Below, in pieces: positions 63,160-64,000 of a stretch of DNA of 64,000 bases (position 1 is the stretch's first letter; each line of letters opens with the position of its first letter). Made by a program: the position numbers and the translations under genes. The notes below the pieces were generated by a model, which saw nothing but the letters and a program-made list of their open reading frames with translations, had not been told where the DNA came from and did not search any database. The DNA is from Strix aluco (taxonomy: Eukaryota > Chordata > Aves > Strigiformes > Strigidae), in assembly GCF_031877795.1 (NCBI RefSeq), contig NC_133935.1, positions 86,372,748 through 86,436,747 of the forward strand, in the 5' to 3' direction.

Positions 63160-63871
63160 GACATGCCGGGAACTGGAAAGCTGCCAGTCAGAGAGGGACC
63201 TGGGGATGTTGATTGCTAGCCGGCTGAACAGGAGCCAGCAGTGTGCCCAGGTGGCCAAGAAGGCCAATGGTATCCTGGTTTGTATCAGCACTAGCGTGGG
63301 CAGCAGGAACAGGGAAGGGATCTTACCCCTGTGCTTGGCACTGGTGAGGCCGCCCCTCGATGAGTGGGTTCAGTTTTGGGCCCTTCACTCCAAAAAGGCC
63401 ATTGAATGACTCGAGCGTGTCCAGAGAAGGGCAACGGAGCTGGTGCAGGGTCTGGAGCACAGGTCTGATGGGGAGCAGCTGAGGGAACTGGGGGGGTTTA
63501 GTGTGGAGAAGAGGGGGCTGAGGGGAGACCTCATGGCCCTCTACAACTCCCTGAAAGGAGGGTGCAGAGAGGGGGGATGAGTCTCTTTAACCAAGTAACA
63601 AGCAATAGAACAAGAGGGAATGGCCTCAAGTTGCACCAGGGAAGGGTTAGACTAGATATTAGGAAGCATTTCTTTGCAGAAGGGGTTGTTGGGCGTTGGA
63701 ATGGGCTGCCCAGGGAGGTGGTGGAGTCCCCATCCCTGGAGGGGTTGAAGAGTAGAGTTGACATAGCGCTGAGGGATCTGGTGTAGTTGGGAACTGTCAG
63801 TGTTAGGTTAATAGTTGGACTGGATGATCTTCAAGGTCTTCTCCAACCTAGACAATTCTGTGATTCTGTGA
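63160..63871 (+). mobile_element. CR1 LINE fragment in the gene's intron, antisense
   Basis: Plus-oriented CR1 of about 710 bases, the longest in the window. It starts in ORF2 (words [20 protein letters not shown] and KKANGILVC), passes the [10 protein letters not shown] region, where the frame is then broken by a stop, resumes in another frame with [17 protein letters not shown], and ends in the 3' UTR and tail (gacaattctgtgattctgtg). It is dead by 5' truncation and frame damage. It lies in the 4557-base intron of the minus-strand gene, about 100 bases from the donor of the edge exon. Confidence 0.94.
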
Positions 63872-63970
63872 ACTGTACTGCTTTAGCATGTAAGCACTAA
63901 TTGGACAATGCCATAGCCTTCCTCTCTTCTTCATTCCATCATTATTTCAGTGGCAATATTTCTAACTCAC

Positions 63971-64000
63971 CTGTTTGGCATGATTGACACAACGCAGGTA
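63971..64000 (-). CDS. Internal coding exon, partial at window edge
   Basis: On the minus strand the last 30 bases of an exon are visible, ending in CAG followed at once by GTGAGT (donor dinucleotide at 63969-63970), a near-perfect vertebrate 5' splice site. In the frame that joins the next exon at phase 0 it reads YLRCVNHAKQ. The exon extends past the window, so its acceptor cannot be seen. The two other frames are also open over so short a stretch; the phase was chosen because the exon at 59295-59413 is open only when entered at phase 0. No domain can be assigned. A CR1 copy ends only about 100 bases from the donor. Alternatively this is a chance donor, but its strength and the phase agreement argue against that. 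Confidence 0.62.

Larger units (their letters stand above)
57090..64000 (-). other. 3' part of an unidentified spliced gene (whole visible span)
   Basis: The span runs from the inferred cleavage site near 57090 to the window edge, and the gene continues beyond 64000. Seen: three exons with consensus splice sites, separated by introns of 4557 bases (59414-63970) and 1469 bases (57826-59294). Each junction keeps one open frame, giving 111 visible C-terminal residues. The other two frames of the middle exon are closed by stops, so the reading frame is not a free choice. Inference: this is the 3' end of a real protein-coding gene transcribed right to left. I do not recognise the family. No plus-strand gene is supported inside the introns. 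The larger intron holds an antisense CR1 copy and a possible 27-base microexon. A protein search with the joined exon translations would settle the identity. Confidence 0.72.

Overview
The window looks like avian nuclear DNA. It has several 3'-truncated CR1 LINE copies ending in the octamer-type tail (ATTCTGTG-like), small relics that resemble ancient amniote SINEs, ordinary microsatellites and spliced vertebrate-type exons. It shows no bacterial-type operons. I cannot name the species from the sequence; a bird is the best reading because CR1 is the only recent interspersed repeat visible.

Layout. From 1 to about 57,090 I find no convincing protein-coding exon. The stretch is gene-poor and holds CR1 fragments (907-1093 minus, 5771-6286 plus, 14951-15369 minus, 17255-17382 minus, 53796-53970 minus). 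It also holds a large two-part purine microsatellite (14715-14943), A-rich tracts, candidate ancient repeats, one possible LTR (about 41418-42120, minus) and several AT-rich, homeobox-motif-rich stretches that read like conserved non-coding DNA. Many open frames there are accidental: they overlap open frames on the other strand, lack recognisable domains and lack convincing splice context.

From about 57,090 to the right edge lies the 3' part of a spliced gene on the minus strand. Three coding exons are visible: a 30-base partial exon at the window edge (63971-64000), a 119-base exon (59295-59413) and the terminal coding exon (57636-57825). A 3' UTR of about 545 bases with an AATAAA at 57114-57119 follows. 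Splice sites and phases agree across all junctions (phase 0, then phase 2). The protein's C-terminus is basic and I do not recognise the family. A CR1 copy (63160-63871) sits antisense in the larger intron about 100 bases from an exon, and a 27-base in-frame candidate microexon lies at 62186-62212.

The picture is one gene's 3' end followed by a long, repeat-sprinkled and possibly regulatory gene-poor region. I found no clear previously undescribed system. The items most worth checking are the unidentified gene, the candidate microexon, the fourfold 12-base homeodomain-type repeat at 53079-53126, the purine microsatellite abutting a CR1 tail, and the possible LTR.
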